Below are positions 8,094 to 17,649 of a DNA stretch of 64,000 bases, in pieces. Made by a program: the position numbers and the translations under genes. The notes under the pieces are model-generated. The model searched no databases, was not told the DNA's origin, and saw only the letters and a program-made list of their open reading frames with translations. Location: the NCBI GenBank assembly GCA_023423895.1, contig JAFAER010000253.1:16520-80519 (forward strand). The letters are read 5' to 3'. Each line of letters opens with the position of its first letter. The stretch's first letter is position 1. Source of the DNA: Pseudomonadota bacterium (lineage in GTDB: Bacteria; Myxococcota_A; Polyangia; Polyangiales; Polyangiaceae).

Positions 8094-10103
8094 ATGCTCC
8101 GTCGTCGTCTCGGGTTTGCCGTCGCTGCCATCGCCGCCCTTGCTGCCTGCGCGGCACCGGCCGACGAAGAGATCGAGCAGAGCGAAGACGAGATGGGGAG
8201 CTGGGAGCCGCTGTCCCGGGCGCTCGGCAATCCCCCGAACTTCGCGCAGCTCGGCAACGGCTCGACGATGTCCGTCGTCTCGCGGGCGTGGGGTCGTGGC
8301 GCCAAGGCCGGCGCGCTCGTCGAGCTGTACTGGCCACACTACGACGCGGACAACCTCTGGGACTCGTACGTCGGTGTGAAGACGCGCGGAACGAAGCTGC
8401 GCTGGGCGCACGACCTCGTCTTGAAGGGGCAGCGGATCGTCGCCGACTCCGGCCTCGTCGTCTCGGAGTTCGAAGGTCCGGGCCTGAAGCTCACGATCGA
8501 AGACGTCGTTCGCCCGGAGAACGACGCGCACGTGCGGCACGTGGTCGTGGAGAACACCGGCAAGAAGGCGCTCGAGGACGTCGACGTCGCGTTTTATGCA
8601 TTCTACACGATCGGAAACCTCCCGGGCGGAGACCGCATTCGCTTCGACGCCGCCCGCGGCGCGCTCGTGCAGACCGACGACGGCGCGGCGATCGCCACGC
8701 TTGCGGATCGCCCTCCGAGCGTTGCGCATTGCGGTCATGCGAACTGGGGCTTCGGGCGCGAGAAGGATGCCCGGGTCGCCGCCGAGAACGACGAGCTCGC
8801 CCCGTGCACCGACGGTGCCGGCGCGTCGGTCGCGGGGGTCAACGGGACGCTCCTCCACAGGCTCGACACGATCGCGCCTGGCGAGCGCAAGGACATCTCC
8901 TACGCGATCGGGCTTGGATCGAACGAAAGCAAAGCGCTGGCGGAGGCGACGGCCGCGCTCGGAGGAGGATTTGCTGCGCGTGCGAAGGAGGACCGCGATC
9001 ACTGGAGCGCCGTGCTCGCGCGGGCGCCGCTCCCGCAGCGTCTGCCGCCCGATGCGCGCGACGTCTATCGGCGTGCGGTGATCACCGTCATGCAGCATCG
9101 CGTCGACAACGGCGCCTTCATCGCGGCGCCGACGCTGACGAGCCCTGTCTACAAGCTGGTGTGGCCGCGCGACGGCTCGAAGACCGCGATCGACATGCTG
9201 GAGGCCGGCTTCGCCGCAGAGGCGAAGTCGTTCTTCGAGCTGCTCGAGCGGCTGCAGAAGGACGATGGGAGCTTCGCGATCAACTACAAGCCCGATGCGA
9301 GCGGAGCGTTCCTCGATCTCGGCTCGGCGTGGAACGAGAACGATCAACCCGGCATGCTCCCGTGGGGCGTGAATCGCGTCTTCGAAGCGACCGGAGATGC
9401 CGATTGGACGAAGGCACGCTGGCCCGCGGTGCGCCGCGCGGCGGAGCACTTGCTCGACATCACCAGGGACGGGCTCGTCGCCCCGTCTCGTGATCTCTGG
9501 GAGCTCGAGACGGGCGGAAGCTGGACGTATGCGAGCGGTTCTGCCGTGGCCGGCCTCGAGGCGGCCGCCAACATCGCACGTGTGAGCGGCGCCGCCTCCG
9601 ACGCGGCACGTTACGAAGCGCGCGCAGAGGCGATGCGGAAGGCGATGGGCGAGCGCCTCGTCACGCCGCAGGGGTTCTTCGGCCGTGGCCTGAAGGGCCG
9701 CAAGGTCGACGAGCGCCTCGAGATCGCGAATCTCGCGCTCGGCGCGGGCGGCTTCTCGCTCTTCTCCGACGCCGATCCCCGCCTCGCGAAGATCGGCGAT
9801 CTGGTCGCCGCGCGGCTCGGGACGGAAGGAGGCGCGGTCCGTCGGTACGAAGGCGATCGCTACTACGGTGGTCAGCCGTGGCCGGTGGCGTCGGCGTGGC
9901 TTTCGCTGCATCGGCTCGCGCGGGGCGACCGGCAGGGCGCAGAGGCTCTCTTCCTCGTGATGACCGCTCAAGCGCGAGCGACCGACACGCTCATGCTCGG
10001 CGAGCAGTTCGACGAGAAGAAGAAGGCCTGGCTCAGCGCGATGCCGCTCGTCTGGAGCGAAGCGGCGTACATCCGCACGGCGCGCGCGCTGTACGCGGAT
10101 TAA
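8094..10103 (+). CDS. GH15 glucoamylase-family lipoprotein
   Basis: This encodes 669 aa. MLRRRLGFAVAAIAALAAC is a lipoprotein signal ending in the lipobox LAAC. Residues 40-290 form the beta-sandwich N-domain seen in bacterial glucoamylases/glucodextranases (ELYWPHYDADNLWDSYVG, VVENTGKKALEDVDV). Residues 310-665 are the (alpha/alpha)6 catalytic domain with LVWPRDGSKTA (substrate-binding WPRD), LWELETGGSWTYASG (likely general-acid Glu) and PLVWSEAAYIR (likely general-base Glu). The family releases glucose from the ends of starch-like alpha-glucans. Lipid anchoring suggests action at the cell surface. A GreA-C-like gene follows after 9 bp and may be cotranscribed. Confidence 0.88.
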   Translation: MLRRRLGFAVAAIAALAACAAPADEEIEQSEDEMGSWEPLSRALGNPPNFAQLGNGSTMSVVSRAWGRGAKAGALVELYWPHYDADNLWDSYVGVKTRGTKLRWAHDLVLKGQRIVADSGLVVSEFEGPGLKLTIEDVVRPENDAHVRHVVVENTGKKALEDVDVAFYAFYTIGNLPGGDRIRFDAARGALVQTDDGAAIATLADRPPSVAHCGHANWGFGREKDARVAAENDELAPCTDGAGASVAGVNGTLLHRLDTIAPGERKDISYAIGLGSNESKALAEATAALGGGFAARAKEDRDHWSAVLARAPLPQRLPPDARDVYRRAVITVMQHRVDNGAFIAAPTLTSPVYKLVWPRDGSKTAIDMLEAGFAAEAKSFFELLERLQKDDGSFAINYKPDASGAFLDLGSAWNENDQPGMLPWGVNRVFEATGDADWTKARWPAVRRAAEHLLDITRDGLVAPSRDLWELETGGSWTYASGSAVAGLEAAANIARVSGAASDAARYEARAEAMRKAMGERLVTPQGFFGRGLKGRKVDERLEIANLALGAGGFSLFSDADPRLAKIGDLVAARLGTEGGAVRRYEGDRYYGGQPWPVASAWLSLHRLARGDRQGAEALFLVMTAQARATDTLMLGEQFDEKKKAWLSAMPLVWSEAAYIRTARALYAD

Positions 10104-10112
10104 GTTCTCGAG

Positions 10113-10541
10113 GTGAGCAAAGCCTTCACGAAGGAAGACGACGCGGCCGGGTTCTCTCTGTCGAGCTCCGCGCTCGCGATTCCGCCGGGCCCGTTTCGAA
10201 TCACCACCACCGGAGCTCGCCTCGCCGAGGAGCACCTGGACCCCCGTGTACGCGAGGCGCTCGCGCGTGCGGAGATCCTGCCTCCCGTCAGCCGACCCGA
10301 GCGCGCTGCGCTGGGGGTCACCGTCCGGGTGAAGAACGAACAAGACGAGGAGAAGGTGTACCGTCTCGTCCCTCCCGAGGAGCTTGCGCTCGTCGGGCTC
10401 GATGGAGCCGTCGCGAGCGTGGACGGTCCGATCGGAAGGGCTCTCCTCGGCGCGCACGTGGGCGACGTCCGCGAAGTGACGCTCCCTCGTGGTCGGCAGG
10501 AGCTCGAGGTCGTGGCGCTCGAGGGTGAAGACGAGGGCTAG
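10113..10541 (+). CDS. GreA/GreB C-terminal-domain-like protein
   Basis: This encodes 142 aa starting at GTG 10113, nine bases after the GH15 stop. The C-terminal half (about residues 70-138) resembles the FKBP-like C-domain of GreA/GreB elongation factors (VYRLVPPEELAL, GPIGRALLGAHVGDVREVTLP, LEVVALE). The N-terminal 65 residues lack the long coiled-coil with acidic tip that rescues stalled RNA polymerase. It is therefore more likely a Rnk-like or other polymerase-binding protein than a true Gre factor. The ribosome site is weak, so expression may depend on coupling to the upstream gene. Immediately after the stop lie three tandem GGCGTA hexamers (10541-10558). Confidence 0.65.
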   Translation: MSKAFTKEDDAAGFSLSSSALAIPPGPFRITTTGARLAEEHLDPRVREALARAEILPPVSRPERAALGVTVRVKNEQDEEKVYRLVPPEELALVGLDGAVASVDGPIGRALLGAHVGDVREVTLPRGRQELEVVALEGEDEG

Positions 10542-10715
10542 GCGTAGGCGTAGGCGTAAGCGCAGCGTGGCGCAACTAGGGCATGGGCGTACGCCGAAGA
10601 CAGGCCGGTCGATCTGAAGGAGGCGGGGTCGGAGCAGAGCGCCAAAGAAATGGCCATCCGCTCGTGCTTTGATACACCCCCCGGGGACCGACCTCGCGAG
10701 TGTTCCCGCGAGCGG

Positions 10716-12812
10716 ATGTTCATGATCACAACGGACAACACGAAGACGGTCGAACCGCAGCGCCTGCTTCCGGTGGGGCGCGTGTTCGACACGGAGAGGC
10801 GTCTCGCCTGGATTCGCGTCCTCGTCGTGGGCTCCGGGGTCGTCTTCTTTCCGTTCGTCGCCGATCGTCCCGGTTGTCACCCTCTGCTTGCCTGGACGCT
10901 CCTCGCGGCGAGCGCGGTCTACGCACTCGCGGTGGTGCGCTTCGAGCCGTACCGCCGGGGCCAGCCACCCGGCGCGGCGACGGACGGTCGGGCCTTCGTC
11001 GACGCGGCGCTGGCCCTCGTCTGGGTGGCAGCGACCGGGGGAGCGGACTCGCCTTGGGTGGCGGCGATCTTGATGGCGCTCGCGATGAGCGCGTATCGCT
11101 ACGGTGCACGGGTGACGACGGCCGTGACGGTCTTCTATGCCGTCGGCTACATCGTGATGACGGCGCTGCTCGGGCAACTCGCGACCAGCGCCATCGACGT
11201 TGCGGTCCATGTCACGTACATCGGGTTCGTCGGAGCGGCGACGACGCTCATGGTCGCCGGGCGCTCGAAGAGGCTCGCGTCGCGGATGCGTCTGCTCAGC
11301 ACGATGCAGGAGGTCGCGCGCGTCGGAAGCTGGGAGTGGTCACTCGGGACGAATGGCCTGACGTGGTCGAGCGAGCTCCGTCGCATCTTCGCGCTCGCGG
11401 AAGGGGTCGAGCCGACGCTCGAGTTCTTCACGGAGTCGATCCATCCTGACGATCGCGACAGCTTCCTCGCGGACGTCGACGAGGCGGTCGCGGCGCGGCG
11501 ACCTTTCCACGTGAACCACCGCATCGTCTTGTCGGACGGGACCGTCCGCTGGCTTCATTGTCGAGGCGTCGTCGTCGTGGGGGACGATGGGCACCCGACC
11601 GCCGTCGTCGGATCGTCGCAGGACGTGACCGATCAGAAGATGCTCGAGGCGAAGCTGTTGCTCAGCGATCGCCTCGCGTCGATCGGGACGATGGCGAGCG
11701 GCATCACCCACGAGATCAACAACCCACTCGCGTACATCGCGACGAACCTCGAGCTGATCGAGCGAGACCTCGCCACCATCGGGGCGAGGCCGGAGCTCGC
11801 ACGCGTGCGCGAAGCGGTCCAGGCTGCGCGCCATGGATCGGACCGCGTTCGCGAGATCGTCCGCGGTCTGAAGACGTTTGCGCGGCCGCAGGACGAACGC
11901 CTCGAGCTCGTCTCGCTCGCACGTGTCCTCGATTTCGCGGCGCGGATCGTCTCGGTGGACCTCGAGTCTCGGGCGCGGCTCGTCCGGGACTACGCCGACG
12001 TCGGCCAGGTCCACGCAAACGAGGCGCGGCTGACGCAGGTCTTCGTGAACCTGCTGGTGAATGCGGCCCACGCCATCGAGCGCGGCACGCCGGAGGAGAA
12101 CGAGGTCCGGATCCGGATCGCGGCCGGGAGCGACCGTCGGGTCGTCGTCGAGATCACGGACACCGGCGCCGGCATTCCGAAGGGCAACCTCGAGCGGATC
12201 TTCGATCCGTTCTTCACGACGAAGCCGACGGGGCTCGGGACCGGGCTCGGCCTGGCGATCTGCAAGGGCATCGTCTCCGACCTCGGAGGAGAGATCACCG
12301 TCGAGAGCGTCGTCGGCGCCGGGAGCACGTTCCGCGTGACCCTGCCGGTCATCAGCGTCGCCGTCGCCGTCGCCGAGACGCGGGCGGAGCCGGCCCCGAG
12401 CTCGAAGACGATCTGCCGGCGCATTCGCATCCTCGTCGTCGACGACGAGCTGCGATACGCGAAGTCGCTCGAGCTGCTGCTCGCCACGGACTACGAGGTC
12501 TCCATCGCGAACAACGGCAAGGATGCCCTCGAGCTGTTCGTCAGAGGCCAGCGCTTCGACGTGATCCTCTGCGACCTGATGATGCCGCACATGACCGGCA
12601 TGGATCTCCACGATGCGCTCTCGCAGACCGACCCGGACCAGAGCCGGCGCATGATCTTCCTCACGGGCGGCGCGACGAATGAGCGGGCGCGGATCTTCCT
12701 CGCGCGGAGCGACATCCGGCACCTCGAAAAACCGCTCGAGCTCGAGGAGCTCGAGGTGGCGATCGCGGACGTGAGCGGGACGAAGCGCGAATCGCAGAGC
12801 GTCGCGACCTAG
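10716..12812 (+). CDS. Membrane hybrid histidine kinase (PAS-HisKA-HATPase-REC)
   Basis: This encodes 698 aa from the ATG at 10716; a longer start at 10650 would add 22 polar residues. Residues 30-180 hold five or six hydrophobic segments. A PAS domain follows (about 195-305, VGSWEWSLGTNGLTWSSELRRIF, IHPDDRDSF). The H-box ASGITHEINNPLAY gives phosphoacceptor His332. The ATPase boxes are VNLLVNAAHAI (N), DTGAGIP (G1), FDPFFTTKPTGLGTGLGL (F and G2). After a linker, a receiver domain (570-690) has VVDDE and the acceptor D620 in ILCDLMMP. It should sense through the membrane/PAS part and autophosphorylate; no partner response regulator is adjacent. The neighbours give no clue to the signal. Confidence 0.92.
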   Translation: MFMITTDNTKTVEPQRLLPVGRVFDTERRLAWIRVLVVGSGVVFFPFVADRPGCHPLLAWTLLAASAVYALAVVRFEPYRRGQPPGAATDGRAFVDAALALVWVAATGGADSPWVAAILMALAMSAYRYGARVTTAVTVFYAVGYIVMTALLGQLATSAIDVAVHVTYIGFVGAATTLMVAGRSKRLASRMRLLSTMQEVARVGSWEWSLGTNGLTWSSELRRIFALAEGVEPTLEFFTESIHPDDRDSFLADVDEAVAARRPFHVNHRIVLSDGTVRWLHCRGVVVVGDDGHPTAVVGSSQDVTDQKMLEAKLLLSDRLASIGTMASGITHEINNPLAYIATNLELIERDLATIGARPELARVREAVQAARHGSDRVREIVRGLKTFARPQDERLELVSLARVLDFAARIVSVDLESRARLVRDYADVGQVHANEARLTQVFVNLLVNAAHAIERGTPEENEVRIRIAAGSDRRVVVEITDTGAGIPKGNLERIFDPFFTTKPTGLGTGLGLAICKGIVSDLGGEITVESVVGAGSTFRVTLPVISVAVAVAETRAEPAPSSKTICRRIRILVVDDELRYAKSLELLLATDYEVSIANNGKDALELFVRGQRFDVILCDLMMPHMTGMDLHDALSQTDPDQSRRMIFLTGGATNERARIFLARSDIRHLEKPLELEELEVAIADVSGTKRESQSVAT

Positions 12813-12855
12813 GCGGCCGCGCCGCGGATCGGGGGCGCCTGGCGATGCGAGGTAA

Positions 12856-14799
12856 TTAGAGAGTTTCCAGGTAGCTCACGAGCGCCCGCCGCTCGTCCGC
12901 CGACAGTGCGCTGCCTGAGCCCATCGACCTCGCCCCGACGAGCAGCGCATCGAGGTCCTTGTATCGGCCGTCGTGCATGAGCTGCGCGCGCGAGCCGATG
13001 CCTGCGAGCGTCGGCGTCATGAACGCACCGCCGGTACCGACGTCATGCACCACGCGATCGCTGCCGCCTTCTCCGTGACAGCTCTCACATTCGGCAGCGG
13101 CGAACAGGCTCTTGCCACGCTCGACGTCGGGGGACGTCCGCGCCGGGGGCTTCGGCAGCGCACGCACGTACGTCAGCAGCGCGGCAAGCTCCGCGTCCGG
13201 AAGCCCGGTGCCGTGCAGCTGGCGGAACGTGATCTTCACGTGCTCCTCGAGCGTCCGATGTTCACCGCGCCAGCCGTACGGGGCGGTCGCGACTTGACCG
13301 GCGAGCGTGCGCGTTCGTCGCAGCCCTGCGGGCGTCGACCAGGTGAGCCCGTCATCACGACCGTCGACATGGCACGTGGCGCACGCCCGGTTGTCGGCCG
13401 AGATGCGCGAGTCGTTGTTCGAGAAGAAGAGCTCCCGACCGCGAAGGAACGCTTCCTCCCGCTCGACCGTCCGAGGAACCTCGAGCTCGGACGATGGCCG
13501 GCGCTCGATCCCGTGGCGCACCGGGGGCGGCTGTTTGGTCGGCTTGGACACGACAGGGGCGAGGCGAACGTTCGTTGCGAGCCTGGAGAGCTTTCGAGCG
13601 AACATCGACCAGACGACGACGTGCTCGCCGTCGCGCTCGGCGGCGATCGCCGAAGGGCCTTTCGGGACGTCCGCGTTCGTCTCGATGATCGCCATGGCGG
13701 GACGGCCGTGCGGATTCTGGAGCTGCTCGATCCTGGAGGAGCCGAGGCATGCGACGAGGACGCGATCGTTCACGGCGATGGCCGCGCGCGGGAGGAGGCA
13801 GGTCGTCCCGCTCCGAAACGATCCCGCTTTCACGAGGCTGCCGTCGGCCGCATCGAGGGTCGCCACGTCCATGAAGACGGCGGCGGCACCGAAGCTGCCG
13901 ATGCCGTATCCAGAGATGCTGCTCGTCGTTCTTTCCTTCGGCCCGGGAACGGGAAAGGAAAAGGAGTCCTCCGGCGGATTGGGCAGCGCCTGGGCGGCGG
14001 GCACGACGATCCCCCGCTCACCGATCCGCACGAGCGCTTGTGCGTTCCGCGCATGGCGCCGCGCAACGCACGGCCCCTCGGTCAAACACATCGATCCGTG
14101 GCCGATGTCGCGCTGCACGAGCTCGTTCGGCTCCGAGCGAGACACGATGCTGACGACCGACTCGGACGCGTGCGACACGAACACTTTCCCGTCGGCTGAT
14201 GCGAGCACGGCCCTCGGCTCTCGCGGCAGATCCCATCGCCTTCGCTCGTCGAGGGCCTTCGCTCCGAGCGCCACGAGCATGTGGCTCGCGCCCGTCGATA
14301 CGAACAGCTCTTCGTCGTCCGTCGAGAGGCCCATCGCCATCGGCTCGACGGGCGTCGTGACGCGCCGGACCTCGCGTAGCCCGCCGGTCTCCTCGCGAGC
14401 GAGCACGACGACCGCGTTCGTATCGGGAAGCGTGGCTGCTAGGGTGCCGTCGGCGAGCAAGAGGACGTCGCGCGGCCGGGTCCCGAGCGACGTTGCACGC
14501 GCGACGGTGTTCGTCTCGAGATCGACCTCGACGATCGCCGCGTCGTCTTCGTCCGCGACGAAGGCGTGCCGCTGTCCTTCGATGCGACCGAGCACGAGGC
14601 CGCTGCTCTCGCGCATCGTGGTCTCGCGCTCGATCGGGATCGTGCGCGGGGGTTGCGGGGGCGGGGGAGGCGCGGGCGCGACCGGCGCAGGAACCTCCGT
14701 CGAGCCATCGGGTGGCGGCGTGCGCCGGCAGCCCGAGCTGGCGAGGACAGACAGGAGAAGAAGCGCCCACGAGGGGCGAGCGGACCTGCCGAGTACCAT
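12856..14799 (-). CDS. Lipoprotein with beta-propeller and two c-type haem motifs
   Basis: This encodes 647 aa. The signal peptide ends ASSGC (Cys24), followed by a proline-rich linker. Residues 55-420 are a YVTN-like beta-propeller (FVADEDDAAIVEVDLETN, ADGTLAATLPDTNAVVVL, ADGKVFVSHASESVVSIV). Residues 445-647 are cytochrome c-like with two CXXCH haem sites: C473-A-T-C-H477 and C571-E-S-C-H575. This layout resembles di-haem cytochrome c peroxidase/MbnH/MauG relatives. The protein is exported and probably does periplasmic or surface redox chemistry or electron transfer; the substrate is unknown. It converges with the histidine kinase gene with 43 bp between stops. Confidence 0.82.
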   Translation of the reverse strand: MVLGRSARPSWALLLLSVLASSGCRRTPPPDGSTEVPAPVAPAPPPPPQPPRTIPIERETTMRESSGLVLGRIEGQRHAFVADEDDAAIVEVDLETNTVARATSLGTRPRDVLLLADGTLAATLPDTNAVVVLAREETGGLREVRRVTTPVEPMAMGLSTDDEELFVSTGASHMLVALGAKALDERRRWDLPREPRAVLASADGKVFVSHASESVVSIVSRSEPNELVQRDIGHGSMCLTEGPCVARRHARNAQALVRIGERGIVVPAAQALPNPPEDSFSFPVPGPKERTTSSISGYGIGSFGAAAVFMDVATLDAADGSLVKAGSFRSGTTCLLPRAAIAVNDRVLVACLGSSRIEQLQNPHGRPAMAIIETNADVPKGPSAIAAERDGEHVVVWSMFARKLSRLATNVRLAPVVSKPTKQPPPVRHGIERRPSSELEVPRTVEREEAFLRGRELFFSNNDSRISADNRACATCHVDGRDDGLTWSTPAGLRRTRTLAGQVATAPYGWRGEHRTLEEHVKITFRQLHGTGLPDAELAALLTYVRALPKPPARTSPDVERGKSLFAAAECESCHGEGGSDRVVHDVGTGGAFMTPTLAGIGSRAQLMHDGRYKDLDALLVGARSMGSGSALSADERRALVSYLETL

Positions 14800-15029
14800 G
14801 CGAGGGCGTCGTGCGAGGCCGACGTACTGTGACAGGTGCTGGCGGGTGGATGAGCCGAGTCGTACGCGGCGAACCGCGGCACGGATGTTCGCCTCGCCCA
14901 GCGTCCGCGCTCATTCGCAAGCGAGCTCGGCTGTGCCCGTCGAGGAGCCAGCTCGCTCATGACGCGGTACGGCACTGGCGGAAGGGGAATCGAGACTCGA
15001 TGGTCGCTTGCCGTTTCGGGCAATCGCAC

Positions 15030-15044
15030 GTAACGCGTTGTTAC
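15030..15044. promoter_or_regulatory. Dyad upstream of acylase gene
   Basis: GTAAC-GCGTT-GTTAC forms perfect 5-bp arms around a 5-base centre, 36 bases before the preferred acylase start and inside the 281-bp divergent region (14800-15080). It is AT-richer than its surroundings. It may be an operator, but short dyads arise by chance. Confidence 0.3.
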
Positions 15045-15080
15045 CCCGCAGAATTGCGCGGGATGCACGAAAGGCAGTCC

Positions 15081-17597
15081 ATGAGCGTTCTTCTTCGCCA
15101 GCTTGGTCTCCTCTCTTTGTCACTCCTGATGGTCCCCGTCGTTCTCGCCGCTGGGTGCGGCGCCGACGAAGCCACGCCTGGGCCGAAAAACATCGATGGC
15201 GGCACGGGCGAAGGCGGCGCGCCGCTCGAGCCGTTCAAGGCCACGGTGCGTCGCACGTCGCTCGGTGTTCCGCACGTGAAGGCCGATGACCTCGGTGGCC
15301 TCGGCTACGGCTACGGCTACGTCTTCGCCGAGGACAACCTCTGTCTCCTCGAAGAGGAGATCCTCACGGTGCGCGGCGAGCGCGCGAAGTATTTCGGCGA
15401 CGTCCCCTACGATCTCGGCAACACCGGGTCGCGGAGCAACGTGGGCAGCGACGCCGTCTACAAGATGCTCGCGACGCAGGACGTCATCGACAAGTCGCGT
15501 GCGGCGCTCGATGCGGAGATGCAGGCGATGGTGCGCGGCTACGCCGCTGGCGTGTCGCGCTACGTCCGCGAGCTCAAGGAAGGCAAGCACGAGGGCCGCC
15601 ACGTCGCGTGCCGCAACGAGCCGTGGGCCCGCGAGATCAACGACGACGACATGTATCTCCGGTTCTACAAGCTCGCCCTGCTCGGCAGCTCGGCGAACGT
15701 CATCGACGGCATCGCCCTTGCGCGACCGCAGGGGACGCACTCCGCGCCGCCGCCGAAGGATCTCCAGAAGGCGAAGCGTGAGATCGCCGAAGGCCTCGCC
15801 GCGATCGCGCCGAAGTTCATGGCGTACCGTAACGGCGAGGTCGGCAGCAACATGTACGCCTTCGGCAGCGAGGTCACCGGTGGCGGTGGCATCCAGTTCG
15901 GCAACCCGCACTTCCCGTGGTTCGGTGGCGAGCGCCTCTACCAGGTGCACCTCACGGTCCCCGGCAAGATGGATATCCAGGGCGCGTCGCTCTACGGCGT
16001 GCCTGTCGTCCTCATCGGGTTCACCGAGAACTTCGCCTGGAGCCACACCGTGTCGACGGCGTTCCGCTTCACGCCGTATGGGCTGAAACTCAAGGCCGGC
16101 GATCCGTACACGTACATCCAGGACGGCGTCGAGAAGCCGATCACGCCCGTCGATCTCCCCGTCGAGGTGAAGGGCGAGGCGGCGCCGCGCTCGGTGCGGC
16201 TCTTCAAGTCCGAGTACGGTCCGATGATCTATCTCGGCAACTCGGCGTTCGACTGGACCGCCGATCAGGCGTTCACGATCCGCGACGCCAACGCGGAGAA
16301 CTTCCGACTCATCAAGCACTACGCGCGCTGGAACATGGCGAAGAGCTTCGACGAGTTCAAGCGCATCCACGCCGAGGAAGTCGCGGTTCCGTGGGTCAAC
16401 ACGACGGCCGCCGACAAGGACGGGAACGCGTACTACGCGGACATCACCGTCGTCCCGAACGTCCCCAACGAGCTCGCGGACAAGTGCAAGTTCTCGTTCC
16501 TCTCCGACCTGCTCAGCCAGGTCCAGCCGGGCCTTCCGCTCCTGAACGGCGAGAAGAAGGAGTGTGACTGGGTCGTCGACACGGCCTCGCCGCAGCCCGG
16601 CATCCTCCCCGCGGAGAAGCTCCCGAAGGTCGAGCGCAAGGACTGGGTCGTCAACTGCAACGACAGCTACTGGCTCACCAACACGAAGGCGCCGACGACG
16701 GGCTTCCCGAAGATCGTCGGTCGCGAGGCCTATCCGCAGTCGCTCCGCTCGCGCCTCTGCCACCAGCAGGTGCTCGATCGCGTGGCCGGAGCCGATGGTC
16801 TTCCGGGCACGAACGTGACCGCCGACGCGGTGAAGCAGATCGTGGTCGGCTCGCGCGTCTTTTCGGCAGAGAAGTTCAAGACGCCGATCGTCGACGCGGT
16901 CTGCGGACAGGCGACGATCAACCTCACGACGGATCCGCTCACCGCCGAAGCGGTGACCCCGGCGGTCGACATCCAGACGACCCCGGCGTGTGACGCCCTG
17001 AAGGCGTGGGACGACCGCAACAATCCGGACAGCAAGGGCAGCATCCTCTGGGACGAGCTCTGGTTCCGGATGGAGAAGCTCCTCGACAAGAAGGCCGTCA
17101 CCTACAAGGTCGCGTTCGATCCGGCCGATCCGGTCAACACGCCGGGCGACATGGATCTGGCCTCGCCCGAGGTGCTGCAGGCGTTCGCCGCGGCGATTCG
17201 CGCGGTGACGGGAGCGGGCTTCGCGGTGGATGCTCCGCGCTCGGCGGTCTCGTGGCGCGCCGGCAAGGGCGGGATGACGGACCGCATCCCGGTGCCCGGC
17301 GGCTTCCAGCGCACGGGCAACTTCACGATCGCGCAGGTCGACGGCCTGCCGACGCTGAAGCCCGACACGGGCTACGGCCCGATGCTCTACGGCAACAGCT
17401 ACATGCAGGTCGTCGCCTTCACGCCTGCGGGCGTGGATGCGAGCACGTTCGTGACGTACAGCCTGTCGACGGATCCGGCCTCGCCGCACTACGACGACTA
17501 CACGAGGCAGTACTCGCAGAAGCAGTGGCTCAAGGCGTCGTTCGTCGAAGCGGACGTCGCTGCCGACACGAAGGCAACGCTGGAGCTGCAGCAGTAG
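15081..17597 (+). CDS. Penicillin acylase family Ntn-hydrolase, lipoprotein
   Basis: This encodes 838 aa. The ATG at 15081 is preferred over 15063 because AAAGG lies six bases ahead of it. The signal peptide ends VLAAGC (Cys26). The family pattern is clear: GVPHVKADDLGGLGYGYGY near the N-terminus, an alpha-chain to about 255, then EVGSNMYAFGS where Ser256 would be the N-terminal nucleophile after autocleavage, followed by NPHFPW, FAWSHT and DKDGNAYYAD of the beta-chain. Members hydrolyse amide-linked acyl groups: beta-lactams, aculeacin and acyl-homoserine lactones. The aculeacin/AHL acylase branch is likely from the GSNMYAFGS block but not certain. Export and lipidation suggest an outer-surface enzyme acting on extracellular lactones or lipopeptides. 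Confidence 0.88.
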   Translation: MSVLLRQLGLLSLSLLMVPVVLAAGCGADEATPGPKNIDGGTGEGGAPLEPFKATVRRTSLGVPHVKADDLGGLGYGYGYVFAEDNLCLLEEEILTVRGERAKYFGDVPYDLGNTGSRSNVGSDAVYKMLATQDVIDKSRAALDAEMQAMVRGYAAGVSRYVRELKEGKHEGRHVACRNEPWAREINDDDMYLRFYKLALLGSSANVIDGIALARPQGTHSAPPPKDLQKAKREIAEGLAAIAPKFMAYRNGEVGSNMYAFGSEVTGGGGIQFGNPHFPWFGGERLYQVHLTVPGKMDIQGASLYGVPVVLIGFTENFAWSHTVSTAFRFTPYGLKLKAGDPYTYIQDGVEKPITPVDLPVEVKGEAAPRSVRLFKSEYGPMIYLGNSAFDWTADQAFTIRDANAENFRLIKHYARWNMAKSFDEFKRIHAEEVAVPWVNTTAADKDGNAYYADITVVPNVPNELADKCKFSFLSDLLSQVQPGLPLLNGEKKECDWVVDTASPQPGILPAEKLPKVERKDWVVNCNDSYWLTNTKAPTTGFPKIVGREAYPQSLRSRLCHQQVLDRVAGADGLPGTNVTADAVKQIVVGSRVFSAEKFKTPIVDAVCGQATINLTTDPLTAEAVTPAVDIQTTPACDALKAWDDRNNPDSKGSILWDELWFRMEKLLDKKAVTYKVAFDPADPVNTPGDMDLASPEVLQAFAAAIRAVTGAGFAVDAPRSAVSWRAGKGGMTDRIPVPGGFQRTGNFTIAQVDGLPTLKPDTGYGPMLYGNSYMQVVAFTPAGVDASTFVTYSLSTDPASPHYDDYTRQYSQKQWLKASFVEADVAADTKATLELQQ

Positions 17598-17614
17598 CAG
17601 GCTGACGAGGTGCA

Positions 17615-17649
17615 GACGCCTTCGGCCCTGTCACGGGGCCGGAGGCGTC
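17615..17649. terminator. Hairpin between convergent genes
   Basis: GACGCCTTCGGCCC (17615-17628) pairs with GGGCCGGAGGCGTC (17636-17649), 14 bp with one G-U wobble and a 7-base loop. It lies 18 bases after the acylase stop and overlaps the last codons of the opposite-strand SUMF1-like gene, so it could stop both transcripts. There is no T-tract on either side. Confidence 0.5.

Noticed and set aside
10541..10558. Three tandem GGCGTA hexamers as a possible CRISPR-like or regulatory repeat
   Set aside because: There are only three short copies directly after a stop codon, with no spacers and no dyad. It is a minor simple repeat.
7974..11210. Minus-strand open frame of over 1000 codons
   Set aside because: It is antisense to the GH15, GreA-like and kinase genes. 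Its translation is Arg/Glu/His-rich without motifs and is a high-GC shadow frame.
15120..17489. Minus-strand open frame of 789 codons opposite the acylase
   Set aside because: The acylase frame carries a signal peptide and the Ntn nucleophile block; the antisense frame is repetitive Arg/Val/Glu wording typical of shadow frames.
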